A DNA stretch of 43,894 nucleotides. Source: Zygnema circumcarinatum (Eukaryota; Streptophyta; Zygnematophyceae; Zygnematales; Zygnemataceae). The notes beneath the pieces are model-generated. The model worked only from the letters and a program-made list of their open reading frames with translations, was not told the origin of the DNA and did no database searches. Below are positions 35,576-43,894 of this stretch, one piece after another. The position numbers and the translations under genes are program-made. Location: assembly GCA_037447605.1 (NCBI GenBank), contig CM074813.1, positions 431,620 to 475,513 of the forward strand, given 5' to 3'. Position 1 is the first letter of the stretch. Each line of letters opens with the position of its first letter.

Positions 35576-36762
35576 TTTCTTCATTCGAATCACTTATTAT
35601 TCGACTGCTATTCAACACAAAAGGTCCTGCTCCTTACAGAGCAAAACAATTGCCCTTGTAGCTCTCATCGTCTCCTATCTGCTGCTTGACTTGAAAAAGA
35701 AGTAGACTTTCCTCGCTCGCCCTCCTCTCTCCATTATTAAAATAAAAAAATGAATTTTATCCTAAATCGACACTCTGAGCTGCGAGCCCTCTACAACCCC
35801 CTCTATTTATGATTTTAGGGTTTCTAATTCATTTTTCTTAAGTAAAATCTGCTCGGCGGAAAAATGTGTGCATCTAAAAAAAAAAGGTGTGAAAATAGCA
35901 ATCCCCTAAATATATCTTTGTCAACTGCTTCAGATTGTCCATCAAATGTACAGTACATGGACAATTATTGGAAGATTGTCGGTAGATTCCAGGAAAAAGC
36001 TCGCGCACGTGTGAGCTGCGCATGCCGCCAGCCTGACTCCTGGCGCATCCGTACCGTGATTTCGACATCCGTACATACTCCCACGTGGCAATCGGCACGC
36101 CTCTAGACGGTCGGCGATTAGTCCATTTGGCTCGTGCGACAAGCTGTACAACGTTAGCAAAACCTGCTTTCGACCGTTCCCCCACCACGTCCAGGAAACT
36201 AACGGCTACTTTTGTCGTTATCGTTGCCGTTACCTTCAGTCCTACAAACTTCTGGATAATTCGAATAGCATACGACAAGATGTGAAACATTTCGTACGAG
36301 TGGACGAGACTTACGTACAGGCCGATGAGTCAGTTCACGCTTGTCATTGATGCCGTACAGAATCGGGCTTTGCAGAACCCGACAACGTACCTCCATTCGT
36401 ACGCCATCGGGCACGCAAAACAAAAGAACAACGCCCCCGCAACCCGCTGTCCGTACCCCTGACTTCTACACGACAAAACGGCGGCGGTTAGTAAGTTCCA
36501 AAAATGTACCAGTAAGCTTGTACATACCAACTACCATCTGTCGTTTCTGGCAAAAGGCTGAACGTGTCGGCCGGCGGCTGAAACGAGTGTACCGCCGCGG
36601 CCAGCTCGCAGCCTACATATTTGGACGGCGGCGGACTGTGGCAGGCACTGCAGTCGCGAGCGATACACAGAGAGGGGTGAGTGGGAGAGGGAGAGAGAGA
36701 GAGAGAGAGTGAGGGGGTGAGAGAAGGAGAGAGAGAGCGCAAGAGAGCTAGAGAAAGCAGCC

Positions 36763-39260
36763 ATGGCAGGTCAGGGACATTTCCGCTGGGCCCTCCTCTC
36801 CCTCCTCGTGCTCACCTTCGCTTCCATGGCGGTGAGTTCGGCAGCGCGAGATTCATTTTTGCAGAAAATCTGTTCTCGTGTTTGCCTCGCGTAGCAGCGG
36901 AGGGCATCGACCATCACACGTGCGGACGTGTCTGGAGCTGACGGGCTTTTGGGGCGGTTCCATGCAGAGAGCGTGCTACTTTATGGGCGCGGCCGTCTGC
37001 GACACGTGCTGGGACGGGGCCGACTCCAAGGATGAGCCTATCGCCAGCTCCGCGGTACGTACTGCTTCTGAATTGTGGTTAGGGAGGTGGGCTAGGAGGG
37101 GGGTAGGGGGGAGAAGGGAAAAGAGGGGAGGTAGGGAGGAGAGGAGGGAGGAAGGAAGGAGAGGGGGAGGGAGGGAGGAGAGGGAGAGTTGAGGGAGGGA
37201 GGGAGGAGAGGGAGAGTAGGGAGGGGGAGGAAGGAAGGAGAGGGGGAGGAGGGAGGAGAGGGGGAGGGAGGGCAGGACTTGGAAGTGGAAGCAAGGAGAG
37301 GTGCAGGGGGAGGGGGGGGAAAGGCGAAGGAAAAGAGGCAGGAGGCGGGTGGGCCTGCAATTGAATGCCAGACCTTCATTGGTCGAATGGGACGAGTGCT
37401 GACGTTCCATGCCACGTGTGCCAATCAGATCACTGTGAACTGCACCATCGTGTCGACCACAAAGTCGCCGAACCCTCTCTTTGTGTGGGCCACAGGGAAA
37501 ACCGCCGCCGACGGAACTTTCCAGGTTAGTCCTCGCCTTGCCCCTCCACCAGTATGCTGTTTGTACCCTAATAAGCCTCCACTGAAGGTTCTCTGAAATT
37601 GGGTATTTTTTTCATTCTTTGACCCACAAAAGCTGGCTGGCTGCCACGTGTCTGCAGCTCCCGCTGAGCGGTACGTCAACGTCGGGCAATGTCGATTCGC
37701 TCTTCCTTAATTGGCTGTTTGTCAGCGGGAATCCGACAAAAGGCATACTCCCCACTGCGTACGTGGCGGGCTGCTTCGTCCAGGTCTCGAGTGCCACGTG
37801 TCCTATTCGGACAGCTGGCAATACATGCGCCATCGGCGCCTCCCTGGTCGGTCCTTCTTTCCCAAAATTCATTCAAACTCGAACCACTGTTGCTGGTGTG
37901 CTGCTGCGACTGCGCCTCGATGCTGCGAATGACAGAGAGAGCTGACCTCGCCTTCCCTTCCATTGTCGTTGGTCGGTGCTGTGCAGACGGACGGGTTCAT
38001 CGGCGGCGGCAACATGGCGCTGACGCAGCTGACGAGCTTTGCGGCGGACCTGAAGATCAACGGCGGCGTGTGCTACGCGCCGAGCGCGAAGAAGGCCACG
38101 TGTCCCACCACGCCGGGCGGCAAGGGGGACCCTCACTTCACAGGGGCGGACGGCTCTCACTTCGACTTCTCCGGTAGGCCAACATTATCTGCAATCTCCC
38201 ACTAAACCTCCTCATAACTTTAAAACATATTGAGATAATTCCATCATTTGACTTTGAAACCACGCATAATACCTCACTAATATGTCACATTCTTCGATTG
38301 CACTTCGACAGGTGAACCCAACACGACTTTCAGTCTGATTAGCGACGCGCATCTCCATGTGAACGTGTTCTACGGCGGCCGTTACGGGCACTGGGGCGAC
38401 AACCCCCACAAGGCGCTCACATGGATCCGCAAAATGGGCGTCCTCTGGGGGCACCACACAATCGCGCTGGAGGCACGCGAGGGCGCCAGGTGGCAGTACG
38501 ACACTGGCTACATGGCGCGCATGGAGATCGACGGCGAGGAGGTGCGCCTAGAGAAGGCGGGAGACTCCGTAAAACTCGCGGGGGGCGACATAGAACTGCG
38601 TTGGGTCGCCGCCAAGCAGCGGAGCGTCGACGATTTCGTCGACGTGTACGATCTGACGGTGGGGAACGTCCTGAAAATGAGGCTGACCCTTCGACCGGAG
38701 ATCGCGATGCTGCGCACTGAATCGGACGGCGTGGTGCACTTTGACTTTGAGGTGGTGGCCGTCGATGTGTCGGAGAACGTCCACGGCATTTTGGGGCAGA
38801 CCTTCCGAAACGACCACAGGGACCGATTGTGAGTGGCTCTGCCTCGCGAGGTTTAAATGAACTCACTTTCGGTTTCAGGGTTTGAGGGTTTGAGGCTAAG
38901 AGATGAGGGCTGGGAATGGCGATGCTCTATGCTTGATTTTGCCGCGGCAAAACCTCTAATGTAGGCTGGGCTGCTTGTTATGGGTTTTGCAGGAAGGGCC
39001 AGCAGTTGACGTACAGTGAGCTCCTCCGCGCGGAGGTTGTGCCGGGAGACAATGCGGAGGGGTTCCTGGACGGCGTCATCAGCGACTACCGCACTTCGGG
39101 ACTGCTCCGCGCCGACTGCCAATTCAGTCGCTTCACTCGCGCCGCTGCTCGGGACGCAGAAACGGCGCAGGCCATAGAGCTGACGTCATCATCTATCGCT
39201 GTAGGGAGCGAGGAGGAGACGGCCGCCACTACGCGCGTTTGGAGGAAGCGATTGTTTTAA
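36763..39260 (+). CDS. Secreted Ole e 1-like / root-cap (vWD-like) domain protein, paralogue 2
   Basis: Paralogue of the minus-strand gene at 29859-33302, transcribed away from it. Seven exons 36763-36831, 36968-37054, 37429-37524, 37658-37846, 37987-38173, 38312-38828 and 38993-39260 keep phase and give 470 residues (TAA at 39258). Residues 1-23 form a signal peptide (WALLSLLVLTFASMA). The Cys-patterned Ole e 1-like part is about 24-147 (VCDTCWDGADSKDEPI, ITVNC, VAGCFVQ, TCPIRTAGNTC). The root-cap/vWD-like part starts near 190 with GDPHFTGADGSHFDFSG, continues SDAHLHVNVFYGGRYGHWGD and HGILGQTFR, and ends with DCQFSRFTR and RKRLF. The acceptor at 36961-36967 (catgcag) was chosen because it alone keeps the frame into RACYFMGAAVCDTC and matches the paralogue's exon 2 start. 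The donor of exon 4 (gtcggt) is weak. The two proteins are closest in exons 5 and 6, with identical exon lengths. Function beyond secretion is unknown. Confidence 0.88.
37075..37325. repeat. GGGAGGA-rich tract in intron 2 of root-cap paralogue 2
   Basis: Purine-rich repeats with two near-identical 'gttgagggagggagggagga'-type blocks lie between the donor at 37055 and the acceptor ending at 37428. Open frames on both strands here are compositional. Confidence 0.85.
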
Positions 39261-39918
39261 AACTGTTTTTAGGGTTGGGGGCGGTCGGGCTATTTATTGC
39301 TGCAACAGTGGGCCACTTGCATGGTTCGTCAGAGTCTTGGTGGGCGTATCGGTGAATTCGCGTTAAGGTCGATTAGGGTTGTGAAGCTCTAATGTGCGGG
39401 TGGTGAAGGGGAATTCTACTTTTAATGAAACAGCGGGCACAAGCTTAAGTTAGTACTGCTTTATTTCTTGCTTTTTTTTGCTTTGCACTCTGCCCCCTTG
39501 TGTTGGGGCAGAGAGAGAGAGAGAGAGAGAGAGCTGAGGGAATTTAATCCAGGGTCTAGGAGTGTAGGAGGGGCAGGCAGGGAGAGCTGTGGGCTCATTT
39601 GCCGCGCTGTAATTTCTTGATTGTTTTAATGAATGTTTTTGGCCCCTTGATGGTTTCTTCCATTTCACGTTTCGGTATGTGTGGCCTTTGCTTTTCGTTT
39701 GTGCTTTCTTATTTTGCTTGCAATTAGGGTTGTCTCTGAATCATGTCACAAACAGACGAGAGGGGTCTTACAGCTGCGGCGGCTGCAGCTGCAAGCAAGG
39801 ATGATGCAGTGGAAGATGGTCAAAGCGCTCACAGAACTCGAATGGACCAACCTTGTCTTTGGAATTCATGAAAGGAATTGGAGGTGTTCTGGCATCAGCT
39901 GCCTCCCATCGTCTCTCC

Positions 39919-39964
<46 letters not shown>

Positions 39965-40041
39965 CATGTATCTATTGAAAAAGACGGAGTGGACATTGTA
40001 CGATCACAAGTGAGGACAGAGGGAGTTGACACAAAGAAAGA
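39261..40041. other. Region between root-cap paralogue 2 and the copia LTR
   Basis: Presumed 3' UTR and intergenic DNA. Two pure (GA)n runs (39512-39532 and 39920-39961) are present. Between them a short + frame at about 39743 reads MSQTDERGLTAAAAAAAS, but it stops soon and resembles nothing I know. No gene is called. Confidence 0.5.
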
Positions 40042-40289
40042 TGTGTGATTAACGTGGTGAAGAGTACAACGTCCTAATCCGTTTTATATACATTGCGGCT
40101 AGAGCTACGCGACAAAAAGAGTGTGGAACTAGCCTGAGCAAGGGCAGCGAGGTGTAAAGCACAGAGCCGCAAAAGTACAACTAAACTAACAGAGAATGTA
40201 CAAGCTAAAAGGACAGCCAGGTGTAAGTGCACGTGGCTGGGAAAACGACAAAATAGTACGACAAAACTGAGAATGTCGGATTCTCAACA
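40042..40289 (-). repeat. 3' LTR of copia element 1
   Basis: On the minus strand the LTR begins TGTTGAGAATCC directly after the purine tract GAGAGGGAG and ends near CGTTAATCACACA, giving about 248 bp with TG...CA ends. It contains TATATAAA (+ strand 40085-40092) as a possible promoter element. The right boundary is firm from the purine tract; the left boundary could be 40042 or 40044. Confidence 0.7.
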
Positions 40290-40300
40290 CTCCCTCTCAT
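40290..40300 (-). other. Polypurine tract of copia element 1
   Basis: The minus strand reads ATGAGAGGGAG immediately before the LTR start TGTTGAG. This is the plus-strand primer site of LTR retrotransposons and fixes the orientation. Confidence 0.75.
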
Positions 40301-41102
40301 TCGAAAGTGTGGAGTCCGGCAGACGAGCGGTGAAGCTCAAAAGCGGGCCGATGTAGGGCCTTGGTAAGGAAATCGGCGGTCTGTTTGCCGGTAGGACAGT
40401 AGAGGAAGGTAAGGGTGCCGTCTTCGATCTTGTCCCGAGTAAAATGGAACTGAATGTCGATGTGCTTCGTGCGTTGATGATGCACGGGGTTTTGCATGAG
40501 GGCAAGGGCACCTTGAGAGTCCGTGAAGACGGTGGTGGCATGGGGGGGGGGGGGAAAGTGAGGTTGGAGAGGAGTGACCTGAGCCAAACAGCTTCTTTGG
40601 CAGCAGTTGAAGCGGCCATATACTCTGCTTCGGTGGAGGAGGTGGCCACAGTAGGCTGCTTCCAAGATGACCATGAAATAAGGCCACTGCTAAGGGAAAA
40701 ACACGAGCCAGTAACTGAACGTCTGGTGTCGGGGTCACTGCCCCAGTCGGAGTCACAATAGCCGACAAGAGTGGGAGAGCAGGAGGAGAAGGTAAGGCAC
40801 AGGGCCTTGGTGCCCTGAAGGTAGCGAAGGACACGCTTGGCAGCGCTGAAGTGAGCAGAGGAGGGTCGGTGAAGGATACATAAGCATGGCATACATAAGT
40901 GATCCCACGATGGATCGGTAAGTGGCATGCTCTGTGGGGTCGGGGGAGCCAGCCACAAGGGAGGTAAGGTGAATGTGGGCGTCCAGGGGAGTGGAGATGG
41001 GGTTGCAAGCGGCCATCCCAAATCGGTCAAGGAGATCGGAAACATACTTTTCTTGACTGAGGTGAAGGGTCCGAGCAGCCCAATCTCAAATGACGTGAAT
41101 CC
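40297..41102 (-). pseudogene. Ty1/copia polyprotein remnant 1 (RT end and RNase H), interrupted
   Basis: C-terminal piece of a copia-type pol, not functional. From the 41102 end on the minus strand one sees the end of reverse transcriptase (HLSQEKYVSDLLDRFGM, NPISTPLDAH, TYRSIVGSLMYAM), then after a frameshift and apparent small deletion SAAKRVLRYLQGTKALC and VGYCDSDWGSDPDTRRS, the RNase H entry (SSTEAEYMAASTAAKEAVWL), another frameshift at a poly(C) run (about 40541-40554), and the RNase H end (TDSQGALALMQNPVHHQRTK, KHIDIQFHFTRDKI). There is also an in-frame stop near 41086. The coding sequence is cut off exactly at 41102, where the LTR of element 2 starts, so its 5' part must lie beyond the window. 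Confidence 0.88.
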
Positions 41103-41524
41103 TGTGACGGAAGAGAACACATTCAAGCTTGACATACAAAACACATATTCTCACAAGATCAACACATAACTCATAAACACTTCTTTATTTCATATGAGGG
41201 CCTCAATACAAATTCACTTCATCCTCTCTTCTCTCTTCCTCTGTTCTCTCTTCACTGTATTCTACATGCGCAGCGCTTCTTTTCTACCCAATGTCTAAGC
41301 TTCCAGAATTCTCCTTTCTGAATCCTCCTTCCTGAGCACCATACATTTGCGACGCTTCGCCTGACGCTTCTCTTCCTGCACAGACCTTCCTGAACTCTCT
41401 CACACGTGCAGTCCCTTTTCGTCCGTACACTTTCCGTACACCTGTCCGTACACCTATCCGCACACTAGTCCGTACAACTTCCGTACAACAGTCCGTACAA
41501 CCCGCAGCATCATCATCTATCACA
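41103..41524 (-). repeat. 3' LTR of copia element 2 (422 bp)
   Basis: The ends are TGTGA (41103) and TCACA (41524), a perfect five-base inverted terminal pair with TG...CA. On the minus strand the LTR begins TGTGATAGATGATG after the purine-rich AAGAGGGGGAAT. Near its U3 start (41422-41499) it carries seven TCCGTACA boxes, one with a substitution. The 5' LTR is not in the window, so identity cannot be checked here. Confidence 0.82.
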
Positions 41525-41540
41525 ATTCCCCCTCTTGATG
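41525..41540 (-). other. Polypurine tract of copia element 2
   Basis: The minus strand reads ATCAAGAGGGGGAAT directly upstream of the LTR start, fitting the plus-strand primer position. Confidence 0.75.
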
Positions 41541-41555
41541 CAAGGGTTGGACAAC

Positions 41556-43661
41556 TCAAACACTCATCAATCCTACAAGTCTGCAACATCTACCAATCAT
41601 TGGTCCTGTCCCTGCCTTGGTCATCATATCAGCTGCTTGCTCTGTGGTGTGAACATATTTCAGCTCAATCTCCTTCTTGGTCACTAACTCACGAATGAAA
41701 TGATACTTCAAATCTATATGCTTTGTCCTCTTGTGATAAACTGGATTCTTAACTAATGCAATGCAACTCTGACTATCACTCCACATTAATAACTTTGGTT
41801 GCGGTTCCTTCAACTCTGCAAACAATTGCTGCAGCCACTTAGCTTCTTTTGCTGCATGACACGCCGCCATGTACTCAACCTCTGCACTACTCAACGCCAC
41901 ACACTCCTGAAGTTTGCTGTTCCAAGAAATTGCTGCTCCTGCACAAACAAAGATATATCCACTGGTGCTTTTGCTTGTATCAACACAGCCTCCCTAATCT
42001 GAATCACAATAGCCAATCACCTTTGGCTCTCCTTCAATCTTCTGGAACTTCAATCCTGTATCCAAAGTCCCCTTCACATAGCGCGTGACTCTCTTCACTG
42101 CTTCCCAATGCGCCTTTCCTGGATCATTCAGAAACTTGCTCAGCATTCCAATAGCCGCTGCAAGATCTGGTCTTGTAGAAGTCATGAGATACATCAGACT
42201 TCCTACTGCTGATCTATAAGGGACCCCCTTCATGTACTCCCTTTCTCTCTCTGTCCTGGGACACATTTCACCTGTCAACTTCACACTAACATCTAATGGG
42301 GTACTCACAGGTTTAGCATCCTTCATTTCAAACTTCTCCAAGATCTGCCCCATGTACTTCCTTTGATTCATAAAGATAGATCCATCTGTCCCCCTCTGAA
42401 TCTGAATCCCGAGAATATATTTTGCTTCCCCTAAATCAGACATTTTGAAGTGTTTCATCAAAGTCTTCTTCAGCTTCTGATTTTCCTGCAAGCTGGGTCC
42501 AGCAATGACCAAATCATCCACATACACACCAATAACAACCATCTGCTCACCAAGTCCCCTCCTGTAAACTGAATGATCAGAATCAAACCTCTCACATTGC
42601 TCCTTCAACAACACTTGATGAAGCTTCTCATACCAAAGCCTTGGAGCCTGCTTTAGTCCATAGATGGATTTCTTCAACCTACAAACTAAATTCTCCTTTC
42701 TTGGCTCCACCTTTCCTTCTGACTGCTCCATGAATATCTCCTCGTCTAATTCGCCATTCAGAAATGCTGTCTTCACATCCATCTGATGAATGTGCCATCC
42801 CTTCTCGGCTGCAATAGCTAACATGCTCCTCAAGCTCTCTATCTTCACTACTGGAGCAAAAGTCTCTGTGAAATCAACCCCTTCAATCTAACTATATCCT
42901 TTTGCAACTAATCTAGCTTTGTACCTTTCAATGCTGCCATCTGCCTTCAGCTTTTTCTTGAACACCCACTTAGCGCCAATTGCTGTCCTACCTTCTGGCA
43001 ACTCCTCCAAGGTCCAAGTTTTGTTCTCCAGCAAGCTGTTCCACTCACTGTCTATTGCTCCTTTCCACTTATCTGCATCTTCTCCTTCCAAAGCTTCTTG
43101 ATAACTCTGTGGTTCCCCAATTACCACCTGATTGCAGTAAATTGTCCCAATTGAAAGTCTTTGTCTCCCTCCTTTCTTCTCTTCAGCCATATGCAGTTCT
43201 CCAATTCTATCTGATGTCAACTTCACTATCGGCTTCTTTGGTCTCTCTGATCTCCTCAATCCTACTGTGCTGGAATCTCCTCTTGTCTCCCTTTGAGGCT
43301 ACTCCTCCTACGTTGTCTCCATTGGTCTTGTCTCCTTCCTTGCTGACTTCCTTGGTGTCTCTTCATCATCACTATCATCTGTTTCCTCCTCATCACTATC
43401 ATCTGCTGGCCGATAACTGAATCTCCTTGGCTGCTGTTTGTCCTCCTTCTGAATATACTCATCCTCATAAACCTGCACATTTCTGCTTGTGATAACCTGC
43501 TGCATCTGAGGGTCGTAAATCCTGTATTGGTAACTGTCACGACTATATCCTGTTGGTGCAGGGACTCCTCCACTGCTGCCGTCCATTCCTCCATTCGGGT
43601 CACCCTCCATCGGAGTTCGCGTTCCAATCGACGATGACATCTTCAAATCTCTCACATTCAC
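41556..43661 (-). pseudogene. Ty1/copia polyprotein remnant 2 (integrase end, RT, RNase H)
   Basis: A single minus-strand frame of about 700 codons has only nonsense interruptions (near 43308, 42888 and 41994), without frameshifts, implying fairly recent decay. In order: a short N-terminal Gly/Ser-rich leader; an integrase-end signature (RIYDPQMQQVITSRNVQVYE, compare the usual YRLYDP..V..SRDV); an acidic Asp/Glu linker; the RT start (SYQEALEGEDADKWKGAIDS, WTLEELPEGRTAIGAKWVFK); RT core motifs MDVKTAFLNGELDEEIFM, YGLKQAPRLWYEKL and VIGVYVDDLVIAGPS; then QRKYMGQILEKFEM and SAVGSLMYLMTSTRPDLA; and RNase H (SSAEVEYMAACHAAKEAKWL, SDSQSCIALVKNPVYHKRTK). Gag, protease and most of integrase are missing: the leader runs directly into the integrase end, so this is an internal deletion derivative, unable to move on its own. 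Confidence 0.9.
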
Positions 43662-43894
43662 TCATAGCCCATTTTACTCACAGAGTGAATCACAGCAATA
43701 ATGCACAGCGGAATAACAGAGAGAAATGAATAGGAGAAAGCTCCTGGCTCTAAAACTCCTTAATAGTGAATTCACTCATACATTGAGAGACCCCCTCTCA
43801 AATCGGCCACCCAAGTAATCTCACAGCTCACTACCTCACAGCACGAGTAAGTGTAGTGTCGCAACACGAGCGAACAGCATAACAGAGACTACTA
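43662..43894 (-). other. Leader region of copia element 2, continuing past the window
   Basis: Sequence upstream of the element 2 start codon region shows no match to its 3' LTR and no obvious tRNA-Met primer-binding word. It is therefore an untranslated leader, or another nested sequence, and the 5' LTR would lie beyond the window edge. Confidence 0.45.

Larger units (their letters stand above)
33551..36762. other. Shared upstream region of the two divergent root-cap genes
   Basis: About 3.2 kb between divergent start codons; a bidirectional promoter region by position. No gene is supported. It has many 'gtacagtac' and 'cgtacgg' words (34038, 34140, 34695, 36300-36360), G-box-like cores ACACGTGGC (35218) and CCACGTGGCA (36081), a 17-bp tandem repeat (34086-34132), a 90-bp-spaced direct repeat (34890/34980), dispersed repeat copy B (35456-35575), and a GA-rich stretch (36685-36755) directly upstream of the + gene, partly mirroring the CT-rich tract of the other gene. 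Confidence 0.6.
40042..43894 (-). mobile_element. Nested Ty1/copia retrotransposons (element 2 inside element 1)
   Basis: Both elements are on the minus strand. Element 1 supplies 40042-41102 (LTR, purine tract, RNase H, partial RT). Element 2 starts with its 3' LTR at 41103 and continues past the window end. The reverse transcriptase of element 1 stops abruptly at the LTR terminus, with AATCC (41098-41102) as the expected five-base target duplication. Order Pol-RT-RNase H and the motif YVDDL class both as copia. Confidence 0.85.

Noticed and set aside
36880-36967. Acceptor 'gtagcag' at 36897 for root-cap paralogue 2 exon 2
   Set aside because: Joined in phase it hits a stop; the acceptor at 36967 keeps the frame and matches the paralogue.
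38417-38866. Minus-strand frame opposite root-cap paralogue 2
   Set aside because: Antisense shadow of the exon 38312-38828; Arg/Pro-rich composition typical of such shadows.
41799-43420. Plus-strand frames over the copia element
   Set aside because: Antisense of the clear reverse transcriptase and RNase H frame.

Overview
This window is nuclear DNA of a streptophyte, most likely a charophyte green alga (Chara-like), though the species cannot be proved from the sequence alone. The reasons are: genes with many spliceosomal introns; a plant-type Mediator subunit (MED33/REF4 family); two genes of the plant root-cap/LEA-related family; degenerate plant-type telomere motifs (TTTAGGG); Ty1/copia retrotransposons; and introns swollen by huge CT/GA microsatellites. 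Two runs of ten N mark short assembly gaps. No prokaryotic signatures (operons, CRISPR) are present.

Layout. (1) 1-960: degenerate TTTAGGG-like DNA, then pyrimidine-rich DNA. (2) 964-6394, +: eight 3' exons of a MED33/REF4-type Mediator tail subunit, 5' end outside the window. (3) 6395-10314: mostly non-coding, with foldback structures and degenerate repeats. (4) 10315-11933, +: three 3' exons of an uncharacterised Ser/Pro-rich protein. (5) 11934-14915: intergenic, with TGACG-type repeats, a 370-bp (GAT)n tract and one member of a dispersed repeat pair. (6) 14916-28324, +: a 24-exon gene, phase-consistent throughout, encoding about 1,581 residues with an N-terminal PWWP domain, an acidic linker, a complete SCC3/STAG cohesin-subunit core and an acidic AT-hook tail. 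Its first intron holds a perfect 1,776-bp (GA)n tract. (7) 29859-33302, -, and 36763-39260, +: divergently arranged paralogues, each with seven exons of nearly identical lengths, encoding secreted proteins with a signal peptide, an Ole e 1-like Cys domain and a vWD-like root-cap domain. (8) 40042-43894, -: two copia-type elements, one inserted into the reverse transcriptase of the other.

The genes are unrelated in pathway: transcription (Mediator), chromosome cohesion (SCC3) and extracellular matrix or secreted proteins (root-cap pair). The most interesting points are the apparent PWWP-SCC3 fusion, the secreted Ole e 1/root-cap paralogue pair with telomere-like repeats expanded in one intron, a GC-AG intron, the nested copia insertion with a predictable target duplication, and several foldback or tandemly duplicated splice-site structures. 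Exon boundaries were derived by hand from splice-site motifs, reading-frame continuity and family conservation. No alignment or transcript data were available.
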